A stretch of DNA of 64,000 nt from Siphonodentalium dalli (GCA_032622095.1 CP136066.1:107651319-107715318); one strand, 5' to 3'. Positions 44,566 to 56,249 are shown, counted from the first letter of the stretch. Numbers and translations: made by a program. The notes: generated from the sequence alone by a model not told the origin.

Positions 44566-47500
44566 ATGCATCCGTTAATACAAGTGATATTTTCAGATAT
44601 GGTGTCACATAATTCAATTATCTTCTTACTGTTAATTCTAGTGACAGTGAGTCGTAGCATATTTATTCTTGATCATGTATATGCAAATCACAAATCTTAC
44701 GTTGAACATGATCTATATATAGGCCTACATGTACCAAATTATATATCACGCTACGTCATGATGCCTAATAATTGTAGTCTGATATCACGATCATTTTTAA
44801 CATGGAACGCGACAGGTATTATGTCGTCTGCAGCATATCTCACTAAACTGTTGAACAATACCCATATAGATATTGTTGGTGTGAGTGAACATTGGCTGAG
44901 CACGCATAATACCATATTTGTTGAGTCAATCAGTGACGAGTATGATTATCATATAGTATGTGATGCCTCGCAGCGTCTACCGTCTCAACGGGGCCATGTA
45001 CCAGGGGGAGTATTCCTTATGTGGCACAAGAAACATTCAAGGTACATAACTCCATTGCAACTGGATGATGACAGGATAATTGGAATCCAAATGCAAATAA
45101 GTCGCACCCAATACCTATACATTATACAAGTGTATCTGCCATCGATTAATTATACTGATGATTTTTATAGTGAATACCTGGTAAAAGTTAAAAATGTCGT
45201 AGATACATTCAGAGCACTAGGTAGAGTGATTGTTATGGGTGATCTGAATGGAAACCTCGATAAGTCCAATTCGAGGAATATAGAGTTTCAGAAATTTGTT
45301 GAAAATTGCAATTATTTTTCTGTCAACCACATTATGGTTACGGGTCCAATGCGAGCAACGTGTGTACCATATAACTGTGATCGTGATGCCGGCACAATTA
45401 TTGACCATGTTTTAATTCCTTGTGAAGATACAAGCTTGGTATCCAATGTTGAAGTAATCGACGACGATTCTCTAAATGTATCGAATCATCGACCGATTTC
45501 TTTCTCATTACATATACCCTCCTCACATGAAATAAGTTCCCCAACTCTCACTTCAGATAACTCTAAAATAAACTGGACCAAAGTTAAATCTGACCAGTCT
45601 ATTTTAAAATCGTATCACTATTCTCTTGATGTAACTTTGTTATCGTGCATGGATGAAATTAAAAATGAAGATGATCTGAACAAAACATACAATAGTATCG
45701 TTGAGGCAATTAATTGCGCTTCAAACAAGTGCTTGCCACGGAAAAAATTCCAACGGCATCTCAAACCTTTTTGGGACGATCATCTGACTGATCTACACAA
45801 AGAAATGAAACGTCTCCGTTCTTTGTGGTTAGCCGATGGTCGTCCCAGGCAAGGTTTGAGGACTCTTAGTTACACGAATTACAAAGAAGCAAAAGCAAAA
45901 TTCAGAAGAATATATCGACAAATGTCGTCTAAATACATGCAGCAAATTGATAACGAAATAGATGAGAAAGCAGAAATTGATCAAGATTCGTTTTTCAGAT
46001 TATTTAATCGAAGGCGCTCTGAACGTAAAGGTTCCAGTAATAATATGTTCAATTACAATGGCACATTGCTAAGAGATCCTGGAGAAATAGTGAATGCATG
46101 GGGGGACTATTTCGAACGGTTGTATACGCCATTGGTATCGGATGACTTTGATGAGCAGCACTTCACAATGGTTAATGATTTTGTACAACGTAACATCTCT
46201 GAGAAGTCACCATCATCTATTGATAAAATTCTGCTATTTCCAGTTAAATCTGAAGAGTTGTTATTAAGTTACAAGTCACTTAGTTCCAACAAAGCTTCCG
46301 GTTGGGACAAAATTTCTTACGAACATATAATCTATGGTACGGAATTATTAAATAAAATAATTGCAAAATGCATAACAGCAATGTTCAATTTTAGCTCCGT
46401 CCCTATAAATGCAAAGAAGGGAGTTATCGTAACTCTTTACAAAGGCGGTTCTAAATCTAGAAGTGACTTCAATAGTTACAGAGCCATAACACTCATGCCA
46501 GTATTATACAAATTAACAGAGCGCATACTTCAGAGACGATTTGAGCAATACTCACCAACATTATTAACGGTTGATCCATTACAACATGGTTTTCAAAATA
46601 AATTGAGCTCCAACATGGTGTCATACATAACACGAGAATGCATTGATTACACAAGAGAAAAGGGGCACAAATTATATGCTTGTTTCCTCGACGTCATGAA
46701 GGCCTTTGACATGGTGTGGGTCAACGGGTTGCTATATAAACTTCACAATCGTGGTATTCAAGGCCACACATTTTACTTCATACACGATCTTATATCGGGA
46801 GTAAAATGTTCAGTTAAGTATAATGGTTTGACATCCCGTTGGTTCACAGTATGCCAGGGGACAAGACAGGGAGGAATATTATCACCTGCATTTTATATGA
46901 TCTATGTCAACGATCTTATCTTAGAATTAAGAAATTCACAATGTGGTCTATACATGCATGATGTAAACTGTACAAGTCCCACTCAGGCGGATGACATGTT
47001 ACTCCTATCCTTAACAATGAATGGATTACAACAACTATGTGAACTATGTTATTCATATAGCAAACAATGGAGGTACTTATATAATCCTTCAAAATGCTGT
47101 ATGGTTGTATTTAATGAATCCAAACATACTAGTAACAGGTGCATGGCCAATAGGACGCTATGTATGGGTTCTACAACTATACCGGAAAAGATTGAAGTCA
47201 CTCATCTGGGAATTCCACTGAACAAATACGATTTAAATAGTACTTTTGTAAAACATGTCTGTGATAAGATAAGAGGTACATATTTAATGTTATCAAATGC
47301 AGGATTATATGCAGGTGGAATTACCCCGATGAGTTGTAAAACTATATATGAGTCTATAGTTTTGCCAAGAGCCCTTTATGGTACAGAAATATTATGGAAC
47401 CTTAACATTAAAAATACAGAAATGCTCGAGAAATGTCACCGATTCTGCTTGAAACAAATCCAGGGGTTACCCGTACGTGCCAGGACTGATGTAGTACTAG

Positions 47501-49283
47501 GCCTCATTGGAATATATCCACTATTATATTATATACGTAAACGAAAACTTCATTCTTAAGATCAATGTGCAATCTTGACAGGATAAAGACTGCCAAAGAA
47601 GTGTTTCTCTTGAGAATCCACCAACATGGATTTGAGGGTCAATTAGGGGCGGCGGAAGCGACAAAAAAGTGGGGGGGCACCATTTTTTTTAAATACTACA
47701 TGAATGAATTGAAAACTGTTCCAATATGCGCCAGCGCAAAGATTGTTTAGTATGATGTTATTCGTGGCTACAGCATGTACCATTATGGAGGTAGAAAATA
47801 AGAAAGAGTTTAAATGATGCTACTCTGCTACTCACTTATTTTTACAGCCAATGTGTGAAAGATGACCTATGACGTTGATACAACTTCTAAAACCTGCGTC
47901 CTTTGTCATAAATGTTATGATGAAATTAGTATACACTATACTGTATAATCCAATTCACTCCACATACGACAACCGTTGATATAGAAGAAACAATAATCAC
48001 AAGTAACTTTGAATATTAAATTACAATATATATGTACACAAACACTTCCATGTACACAGTAAACTTCATGTAGGAAATAATTATTCTAACTCTTCTTATT
48101 TCTCGGTAATAACGAATTAGCTGAGTTGATAAAAATCATAGTCAAGTTATTCCAATGAATACTCAGCATCAACTGATATTGTATATAGCAAGTGATCTCA
48201 TATCAGGAGTTTGACCACCTTGGCATGAAATTGTATACCTGCCAAGCCCCAGGTTTGCACTTTTATTGAAGACACTCAAATTTAAACCTTTGATTGGTAT
48301 GATGAATGTGATTTTAATTAGACAAGCTGCTGCATCCAAGACATGGCTATGATGGTGCCCCCAGAAGACCTGAGCTCTACAAAGAACTCAAAGTATGTAG
48401 TTAAATTCCCAGAGGGCAATTACTCGGACACAGTGTCAATACTGACCAAGGTATTAACTATCTATCTTGCTAGCCATAGTGGCATAACTGATAAGATTAA
48501 ACACAATTTTGTCTACTAATGGAATGTTTTCTTGGGAATCAAAAATTATTTTCTCCAATGTATTTAGTATTGGAAGATTATGTACCCATAATTGGGGTAA
48601 AAAGTGGGGGGGGGGCACGTGCCCCCTGTGCCCCCCCCCGGCTCCGCCGCCCCTGGGGTCAATGCTCTATGACATCATTTACAACAGATATAATTTCCAC
48701 TCTGGATAAGTATGGCCTGAATGAATATTTTAATGTGTATATTGATGAAACTTCTTTTCCAGACAAACTAGAATGGAAGTCTATCATTAGAAATAATATG
48801 TCTGAGGTTGAGAACTCAGGTTGGATGACTCGGATTAACTCCGAAAGAACGCTGAGTAGATTCCAAAAGATCCAACCGGAGTTCTACACCTCACGTCTTT
48901 GGAATACATGTAGAAGATATCCAACCGATAAACACTACTTCATCAGAGTTGGAAAAATCATAAATTTGTCATGTATGCAGTATGAGCAGAAAGTATGTGA
49001 AAAGTGCTCTCGTCTGTATACTGACTATGTGAAACATGTTTTAATTGAATGCCCTGATGTAAGCAATATAAGAAATGAAATTGAGTTCTCCCTCCTTACC
49101 GACTTTGATATAAATCTCTACTTGTATTATGATTCTTTATCGGACGACGACAAACTTATATTTTTCTTGACTGGTGGTCTGAATGAATTGAACTCATTTA
49201 TTGATGATTTGAATATATTTATATACTTTATAGTGAGAAATACGTGTAAAATATGGGAAGCATACCACAATGTGAAAACGTAA
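44566..49283 (+). CDS. LINE-B ORF2: AP-type endonuclease and reverse transcriptase, interrupted
   Basis: Intact from ATG 44566 to a stop at 47557-47559. A one-base shift near 47560 leads to a frame that continues to 47643, is interrupted by the hAT-like insertion, and resumes in the same frame at 48664 to the stop at 49283. The endonuclease shows FLTWNATGI, GVSEHWLS, VIVMGDLNGNLD, IIDHVLIP and SNHRPISFS. The RT shows SNKASGWDKIS, GVIVTLYKGGSKS, LQHGFQNKLSS, FLDVMKAFDMVW, CQGTRQGGILSPAFYMIYVN and the catalytic TQADDMLLLS, with Gln at the position that is usually Tyr or Phe. After the insertion, SRLWNTCRRYPTD and a zinc knuckle (CEKC with YVKHVLIEC) close the protein. The first 60 residues include a hydrophobic stretch (NSIIFLLLILVTVSRS) not typical of LINE ORF2, so translation may really begin near Met66. 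Inactive as it stands. Confidence 0.9.
47644..48655. mobile_element. hAT-like non-autonomous element inside LINE-B ORF2
   Basis: The ends are TAGGGGCGGCGGAAGC at left and GGCTCCGCCGCCCCTG at right, inverted repeats of about 14 bp. An identical 8-bp duplication GGGTCAAT flanks it (47636-47643 and 48656-48663), the length made by hAT transposases. G-runs next to each terminus (GTGGGGGGGCACC; GTGGGGGGGGGCACGTGCCC) pair with each other. The 1020-bp repeat-to-repeat distance is a multiple of three, so the LINE frame is the same on both sides. No transposase ORF is present. Confidence 0.92.
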
Positions 49284-49453
49284 TATGCTAAATAGTAGCA
49301 TTACTATTATGCAAAACATAACTTGGTCATGATTTTCTTGAATGTGTGTCATATGTGAGTAGCATGTACATGGGTTACGCGTGCTTATACTAGAATCCAC
49401 ATTAAGCTTAAGCAGTTTTGATTATCAATTCTCGTCTCACATTAAAAAAAAAA

Positions 49454-49704
49454 ATACATAGGTTACAAAAGCTTTTGATTCTAGGTAAACTATTAACAAC
49501 TCTCCCTATGATTTCAGTCATATTCAATTAAACTATAGTATAGTGCACACGTATCCAATGTACATAGCAATACCCATTATATGTTATGTATATATATATG
49601 TTGATTTTTGTACTTCTATGCATAATTTCCACACTTTTGTCATGTTTATATATGTTCTCAATATACTCTCCCATGGAGGAGGAATAAAAGGATATATATA
49701 TATA
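49454..49704. other. Spacer between LINE-B and repeat copy 2
   Basis: AT-rich with a TA run at about 49691-49708 reaching the copy 2 boundary. A purine tract GGAGGAGGAATAAAAGG lies at about 49675-49691. Confidence 0.5.
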
Positions 49705-51985
49705 TATAAAATATCTATACTTTGCTTTGAACCACTGAGACGTCCTTGTCATTATTATTTTGCGAGTCAGTTGTGGTTGTGTAATAATTTACATATAATC
49801 ATATCATGACTAAATGACTGCAGGCATACACTTTCTTTTTCCAATGTGATACCTTGATTTATTTCAAACGTTTCTGGAATTTCGGAATTTTATTCAGAGC
49901 TATCTATAATATTGAATTTCAATATCGTTTTCTGACAAACCAGGTACAAGATATCGCTATAATTTGATATAGTATTAAATTTTAAAACAATACACTTCAT
50001 CATAACGTGCGTTAGGATTGAAGATTACATTGGTTATTGAAGTTGTTCCATTTCTATGAAAACAGCTGACCATCAGCGGTCCCAAATCTACCAACAGATC
50101 ATTGGAAACTAACTATAGGTATTCCATAGATAGCAAACTTTTAAAAACACGTTAGCTAACTTGATTAAACAAATTATAACTAACTTGTTTAAGCAAGTTT
50201 TCTAAGTTGTTTGAACAAGTTAACTGAGTTGTTTGAACAAGTTAGTAACATTTATGCAATTCGGCTAACGTGTTGAAGGGTATTGTACACTAACAATTGC
50301 TAGACCTGGTAGTGTTATAGAGTGTTCATATGGGTGAGCTGGTCCAGCTAACACACGACTTCCTAATGTAACTCCAAATGCCAAAACAAAAAAATAGGGC
50401 GCATTTGTAACCCAGTAACTGGTTACAAATGCGTCGTATTTTTTTTCTGCATCAGAATCTGCCATATATGATTGATCCCACATAATGCAATCAACTGGAT
50501 ATGTGCCGTTGAGCGTGTTTTGACGCCGACGCACAATCCGTACGCTGACCGCGATTGGATACAATAGCCGGTTAGTCACGCCCAACAAGGTGATTAACAT
50601 GAACTGATCGCCGTTTAATGTGAATGGATATGTCCGAAACAAAACGGACTGGTCCCACTTTGAAGCTCCCGTGCGATTTGTCTGTTATGAGTTGCGTGTG
50701 CCTAACAATGGGATAATCATTGAACCATTCCTTCGCCAGCCTTGGGAATCGGTGTGCTTACCAAAAATCAGGGAACGATTGCAACAATGGGATTGTGCTC
50801 TAATAGTGATTAAAAATTGTCTGTCTATATTAGGTCAGCCGAATCAGCTGAGCTCTGTCTCTATCCGAATTAATATTTTTCGCCAATATTTTATCTTGTA
50901 CTGCATGGGACAGGAATTGTTACTGTATACAGTACAACGTTACAACATTCTTTGATACAAACTATTGTTTAAAACTAAATGTTTCCTCTGTGCACTAAAA
51001 TGTGTACTAAAATGTGTACTAAAATGTGCGAACGCGTCTTCAAACACATTTGTATAGAACTTGTTATTGTTGTTGCAAATGTTATGGGCAGCCATTCGGT
51101 CGGAAATTACATGAAATAAAAGTTAATGGTGGCTTGTAAAAACAATAGTCTCCATTTTTAAACCAATGGTCGTTCTTTGATTCTATAAGAGACAATTCCG
51201 TTTCAATAGATATAGATTCAAACCAAATAGTCTCCATTTTCAAACCAATGGTCGTTCTTGGATTCTATAAGAGACAATTCCGTTTCAATAGATATAGATT
51301 CAAACCAAATAGTCTCCATTTTCAAACCAATGGTCGTTCTTGGATTCTATAAGAGACAATTCCGTTTCAATAGATATAGATTCAAACCAAATAGTCTCTA
51401 TTTTCAAACCAATAATCGTTCTTGGATTCAATAATAGACAGTTCCGTTTTAATAGATAAAGATTCATAATCAATGTTGACCGATGCAAAATTAATGTTCT
51501 ATTTTAATTTAATAGCGTTCACTGTTCAACTAATATCTAATAACACACAATTAGTAAGATTCGCGCATATTCAATAAACGTACATTCCGTTTCAATGGCC
51601 ATATTTTCTTAATCAATAAAATATTTCAATATCCAATAGTCTCAATTTTCAAACTAATAGTCGTTCTTGGATTCAATAAGAGACAATTCCGTTTTAATAG
51701 ATATATTTTCTTAATCAATAGAATCTATTTCAAAACCAATAGCCGTTCCTGGATTCAATAAGAGACAAATCTACTATTTCCGGTCAAACCAATGAATAAT
51801 AATTGAAGATTATTAACATCCGTTTACAAACCAATGATCTTTTCTCGAATTAATAACTTCCGTTTACAAACCAATGATCAATTCTTAAACCAATAAACGC
51901 TAGGGTCGCCACCAATCTCAAATTAACGCTAGGAGCGCCACCATGAATCTTGTTGGATTTACCAAACTGGAAATTCCGTGACGTC
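49705..51985. mobile_element. 2.3-kb repeat unit, copy 2
   Basis: 2281 bp, nearly identical to 34833-37127. By eye I count on the order of a dozen substitutions and two indels, so well above 98 percent identity. It has one 12-bp TGTGTACTAAAA unit fewer. The boundaries are the same and the flanks unrelated: a TA run at left, AACATGGGATACCCC at right. Either a recent transposition of an unknown element or a recent segmental duplication explains it. Confidence 0.88.
50265..50642 (-). CDS. Hypothetical ORF in the 2.3-kb unit, intact copy
   Basis: 125 codons from a TTG (no ATG at the start); the open frame extends upstream about 20 codons to a stop. It has two hydrophobic stretches (FMLITLLGVTNRLLYPIAV and APYFFVLAFGVTLGSRVLAG) and a charged middle (YMADSDAEKKYDAFV). 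I do not recognise a family. The antisense frame (50620-50955) is also open and equally unrecognised, so either, or neither, may be coding. The frame survives here but is broken in copy 1. Confidence 0.3.
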   Translation of the reverse strand: MFRTYPFTLNGDQFMLITLLGVTNRLLYPIAVSVRIVRRRQNTLNGTYPVDCIMWDQSYMADSDAEKKYDAFVTSYWVTNAPYFFVLAFGVTLGSRVLAGPAHPYEHSITLPGLAIVSVQYPSTR

Positions 51986-52267
51986 AACATGGGATACCCC
52001 CCTGCCATTTGAACAAAAAATGCATGTTCTCGAACATTTTCGCGTTAGAAAGTGACCCTGAACATGAAAACTGCGATGATATACGGACGGTGGACTATAT
52101 CCTGTACCTGTAGCAGATACCGAAGATCCAATTGAGAGCTGATTTTTAATATTGTCATTATTATTGACCCAGAAGATCTGAATTAAGCAATCAAATTTGA
52201 GGACTGTACTAGTATCACTCATTCACTGTCAGTATCTGAAATCACTGTCAGTATTACTGTGATTATC

Positions 52268-53160
52268 ACAGTTCCCAACTGACCTACATGTACCAGCTCA
52301 GAAACCAGATCACACAAAGCGTCACTCAATCACCATATCTTGGAGTCATGCTCTCAAACTATATGAAATGGTTGCCACAGATAGACAAGATCACGAAGAA
52401 GGCTAACAGCACGCTCGGGTTCATCAGAAGAAACCTTAGGAAGGCACCATTCAAGAGTAAATGCGTAGCGTATGAGACACTCGTAAGATCGTCGCTGGAA
52501 TACGCAGCCGTCATGTGGGATCCTCACCAGCAGCAGAACATCGACGCCCTGGAGAGAATACAGAGAGGAGCTGTACGGCTCATGACCGGCAATTACCAAT
52601 CGAAGGACATGGCCAACCTGATGAATGACTGCGAGATAAGACCACTCGAAGAAAGAAGGAAAGACCAGAGGCTGGAGCTCTTTCACAAGATGGATAAGGG
52701 GCAGGTGTCGGCTGTAAACACTCAGTGCTTAATTAAACCAAAAAAGGTGGGCAGAAAAATCCGAGCCAAGAAATTTGCAGATTTCAGTGCCACAAATATA
52801 GTCTCAAAACAGGAATGTAATAATTCACTATCCTACCGGTAAGAGCCACTGGTGACAAACTCTGCTGAATACTCAAATTCATTCTTCCCACGGACAATTA
52901 TTCAGTGGAACACTCTAAACGAGATGGACGCATGCGAAATTCAAAATAGAACAGCAGCGGACAACTCAACAGTCCCGCAAAGAACATAATTCTCTCTCTC
53001 CCGGCGTTCTACACATCCGCGAGGATCATACGCGTACACCATCCAGATCCAGATGCAGGGATTGTCTGTCAAAATCCGGTGGAGAACTTAGGATGTGTTC
53101 GACAAGTACTAACAACAGCAGTATGGATATGATTATGTCAACAATAACAACAACAACATC
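52268..53160 (+). pseudogene. 5'-truncated LINE 3' end (third LINE family)
   Basis: A 184-codon frame (52288-52842) reads SPYLGVMLSNYMKWLPQIDK, LGFIRRNLRKAP, LVRSSLEYAAVMWDPH and IDALERIQRGAVRLMTGNY, the post-RT thumb and C-terminal region of CR1/Jockey-like LINEs. A further remnant, FPRTIIQWNTLN, is at about 52885-52925. The element ends near a CAA/AAC-rich tail at about 53138-53160. It has no RT core. It is GC-richer than its surroundings. Confidence 0.88.
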
Positions 53161-53559
53161 TCTAACACCGTAAGATAATCGTTCGATCTACTGTGTAGTG
53201 CGTACTAGCACTGTACATTGCGACGACTTCTTCTGAAAACAACCATTGAGTGGAACGCTTCAAACAGTCAGATGTTGATTCAGGCGATCCGTAATATTGA
53301 ATGTCTGAAGGATTTATTAAATATGGATTCTATTTTCTAGACGTTTCATACGAGCGTCGTGGAATCGGATTCTGAACATTGCTGGAGTATTGATCAAGTA
53401 AACCTGACATTGCGGAGAGCACTTCAGAACTCAATCATAAGCCAACTAGAACAGAGGTCATGTCAACTTACAGGTTGCATTATACATGCATAATTGTGAC
53501 CACATAAATGATATATACAACTGCAGTGACTTCTTCATTATTTCAGTATTTGATACCAT
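53161..53559. other. Intergenic, no gene seen
   Basis: 53255-53275 (ACCATTGAGTGGAACGCTTC) resembles the LINE C-terminal word TIIQWN, so this may be a second fragment of the same LINE type. Confidence 0.4.
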
Positions 53560-53850
53560 AACCATGGTCGTTCCATAGTAATCCATACCATAATTTTTGG
53601 TTTTACATAACGGTAGGGTATCGGAATGTTTGGTTACTTTTTTTTATTTCGTACTTTGTAGAAAATCATTTATTTGTTTCCATATGGTGTGACATACATG
53701 TAGTAACATGGTACGAAATGACCAATTGATTTCCTACATGGTACGAAACGACTAAACAATAAGGTATGAAACTACCAAAAATATGGTACGAAACTACAAA
53801 AAATATGGTACGAAATGACTTAAGATGATACAAACCGTCCTGTACCCATC
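53560..53850. repeat. GGTACGAAAYGAC minisatellite
   Basis: ATGGTACGAAATGAC, ATGGTACGAAACGACTAAAC, GGTATGAAACTACCAAAAAT and similar words recur every 20-30 bp, best at 53707-53825. It is related to the arrays at 3040-3645 and 24358-24482. Confidence 0.85.
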
Positions 53851-53913
53851 TATATCTCCTCGGCAAGGGGAACAACGAGACAGTGACCCTGTAGACTAGC
53901 AGCGCCAACATCG

Positions 53914-54030
53914 TTGGTTTGATATTAGGCCCTATATCACCCTGATGTAACCTCATATCACAATCAGCCTGACGACGAAGGCTGATATGAGGCTACTGAG
54001 GACTGAAATCAGGCCTATAATATCAAACCA
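53914..54030. repeat. Imperfect ~118-bp foldback
   Basis: GGTTTGATATTAGGCCCTAT and CCTCATATCACAATCAGCCT pair with AGGCTGATATGAGGC and AGGCCTATAATATCAAACC around a short loop (GACGACGA). Confidence 0.75.
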
Positions 54031-54302
54031 ACCAAGTAATACCCTACATGTATCTATTAATTACGGTAGTTCGCCTCTTAGTAACAGTGTAATATTGACA
54101 ACTTTTTCTAAAGAGTGACATCACAAAAAATTGGTATCTATGCCTATTTTAATAGTGACATAGAATTACACGATGTCAAAGCCATACCGTGTATTACTCA
54201 GATCGTGATGTCATAAAATCATACATGTATTACTCTTAATTAGTGATGTCGTAAAATGATATTACTCGATTTAGGGCAAATTGAAGTGATATTCAGCTAC
54301 TC
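54031..54302. repeat. Weak GTGATGTC / GTATTACTC repeat
   Basis: GTGATGTCATAAAATCATAC and GTGATGTCGTAAAATGATAT, each followed by ATTACTC, suggest two to three diverged units of about 40 bp. Confidence 0.55.
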
Positions 54303-54691
54303 TTGAGTGCCTAATAAACATACATGTACGATTATTAAAATCAAGGTAAAATTCCCACCTGTACGATCGTTATATGGTCCTGTACGTTTATTAAATTAAC
54401 CAAAATAAATAATTCACCAATCTTAAATTGTGTTATTCATAGATAAATGAACTCTTGATTGTTGACAGTGATCAGCACATTGTACTAGTAGATTCACAGA
54501 CCTGGCTATCCATCGAAACCATTTCTGTCCCATGGCATCAGTAAACCAGTCAGATGGTGCGTTTTGTTGGGATGTATGGTACTAATTAATATTTCCAGTC
54601 TACGTTTATTCCACCCTGTACTATTATTCAGTTACGCGACATTTTCCAACCTGTACTATTATTCCACCCTGTACTTTTATTAGGCACTCAA
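54303..54691. mobile_element. 389-bp TIR element with GTACnATTATT subrepeats
   Basis: TTGAGTGCCTAATAAA at left and TTTATTAGGCACTCAA at right are perfect 16-bp inverted repeats. Subterminal words CCTGTACTATTATTC (right) and TGTACGATTATTAA (left) are repeated and inverted. It has no coding capacity. Confidence 0.8.
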
Positions 54692-54934
54692 TAGTAAGTA
54701 CAAATGGAGTTTGATAACAAGCCATATCGTGCAAAAATGTCATATCTAATTAATAATTTTCGAACAAATTTTGGACCGATATACATTTACCCTGTAGCCA
54801 TCTGTAGGAAACTTCCTTCCAAGGGGGTGCTGTCGGAACATACATGTATCAATGTGGACCCCCTCCCCAATGGGAGACTCGTATCCATGCCCATTGGAAA
54901 TAAATGATAATGTGCAATGGATGAATAGGTTGCT

Positions 54935-55020
54935 GGCATTTCATACCATGGAAGTTTTTTCGCACCAGGGTTCTGGACATTTCATACCAGTTCCTGTATC
55001 ATTTCGACAATTCGTACCTT
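54935..55020. repeat. Short TTTCATACC/TTCGTACC cluster
   Basis: CATTTCATACCATGG, CATTTCATACCAGTTCC and CAATTCGTACC lie within 85 bp, a degenerate member of the GGTACGAAA minisatellite family, directly next to a family 1 MITE. Confidence 0.65.
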
Positions 55021-55033
55021 TTTTTAAATGACA

Positions 55034-55468
55034 TTAAAGGTACTCAGTCCGATTCGATGGTTCCCATATCATCATATTTCAACAACAACACCATTTTTTT
55101 AAATGCCACTTCGTTTACCAGAATCGATTAATGCCCCAAAAATAATGCTAACCGTTCAAATATAGTATACAATTGCCCAAAACCTGTTATTTATCAATAT
55201 TTTGTTCAATGAAATTTTGCGGGTTTGTCAAATATCTGACACAACAAAAGCCACTTGCTTTTTGAGTTATCCATCTTCATCCGTCCTCTTTCGACTTTTT
55301 ATTGGGCCACTAAAAATTATCGATGGTAAAAAATAATAGATTTCAAAAATCAATATCTGATCATTCTCAGCTTTGATGGGTGGGTTCCTCAACTCAAATC
55401 ACATATGTTTTACCCGAAGCCAAGGAAATAGTAATATTCAAGTGTTAATTCGGATTATGCATCTTTAA
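55034..55468 (+). mobile_element. MITE family 1, complete copy (435 bp)
   Basis: Starts TTAAAGGTACTCAGTCCGAT and ends TTCGGATTATGCATCTTTAA, with TTAA at both outer edges. It joins the two terminal variants seen in other copies (GGTACTCAATCCGAT at one end, GATGCATAATCCGAA at the other), showing that they are the two ends of one family. The interior has (CAA)n reduced to a few triplets, and GAATCGATTAATGCCCC. Confidence 0.92.
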
Positions 55469-55969
55469 CTTTGTCGCGACAATTTCAATTGGTTCATTTT
55501 GTTTCGAAAAAAAAAGAAAGAAATATGTTAACATGTAAATGTTGTGTTGTCATCATCACGATCGTTAAATCATGATCAATGAAACATACCAATATATGGT
55601 GTGAAATGACCAAAAACATGGTACGAAACAATTAAATTTGTCATTCAAATCAAGGGTACAAACTGGCCATAGTAGGAAAAGTCGTTTGAGCCATCCAACA
55701 GACCTGGGTGAATCGCTTGGGCGATCGGTTTTCCACAGTAAGGATGCATATTGGAAGAGGGGAGTCAATCTAATTAACTGTTTAATATCTATAACCAATA
55801 CTTAAAAACAATAACAATTTATTCTGATTTCTTTTGAAACACACAGAATAATTATTTACTGAGAATATTCAATATAAACATATACAAATTCTCAAACAAA
55901 GGGAATTTCAATGTTCAAGAAATTTAGAGTCCCCTCTTACTTATGGGAGGCCCTTTTCACATTTATTAT
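55469..55969. other. Intergenic with a small GGTACGAAA cluster
   Basis: 55585-55660 holds ATGGTGTGAAATGACC and ATGGTACGAAACAATT, another degenerate member of the minisatellite family. No gene is seen. Confidence 0.5.
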
Positions 55970-56130
55970 TTATTTGCGCTCAAGCACAAATATTAAGCTT
56001 AAACATAAATCATTTGGGCTTAAGCGAATGTCATTTGCGCTTGAGCACAAATATGTGTCTATCAATTTGTTTGCGCTTAAGTGAAAATCATTTGCGCTTA
56101 AGTGTAAATGCTTTGCGCTTAAGCGCAGAT
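55970..56130. repeat. Minisatellite with palindromic unit TTTGCGCTTAAGCGCAAA
   Basis: Seven or so units around the 18-bp palindrome (TTTGCGCTCAAGCACAAAT, TTTGCGCTTAAGTGAAAAT, TTGCGCTTAAGCGCAGAT). It continues after an interruption at 57050-57110 (CTTAAGCGCAAATG, CACTTAAGCGCAAAAAT), so the DNA in between looks inserted into the array. Confidence 0.88.
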
Positions 56131-56249
56131 ACCTAGCACTCCTTTACTTCCCTCTGATTGTGAATGATGGAGTCCATCTCATAGTATATTATTATGGGCC
56201 CATAGTAGTAGCCCATACAGACTCGAAAGTTGAAAAGTCAAAAGCATCT

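Larger units (their letters stand above)
42837..49453 (+). mobile_element. LINE-B, second non-LTR retrotransposon with nested hAT insertion
   Basis: Contains ORF1 (42837-44533, one frameshift), ORF2 (44566-49283, interrupted) and a short 3' UTR ending in an A-run near 49443-49453. It is a different family from LINE-A by every RT motif. The 5' end is probably truncated or lies just upstream of 42837. ORF2 carries a 1012-bp hAT-like insertion at 47644-48655. Confidence 0.85.

Noticed and set aside
50620-50955. 111-codon + strand ORF of the 2.3-kb unit (also 35750-36085)
   Set aside because: Identical in both copies, but this may only reflect recent duplication; it overlaps the antisense frame and has no recognised motif, so I did not call it coding.
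34833-51985. A giant LTR retroelement with 2.3-kb LTRs
   Set aside because: A purine tract (about 49675-49691) lies near copy 2, but the repeats lack TG...CA ends and a primer-binding site after copy 1. The interior encodes two LINEs in opposite directions instead of gag-pol, and a third copy occurs alone and inverted.
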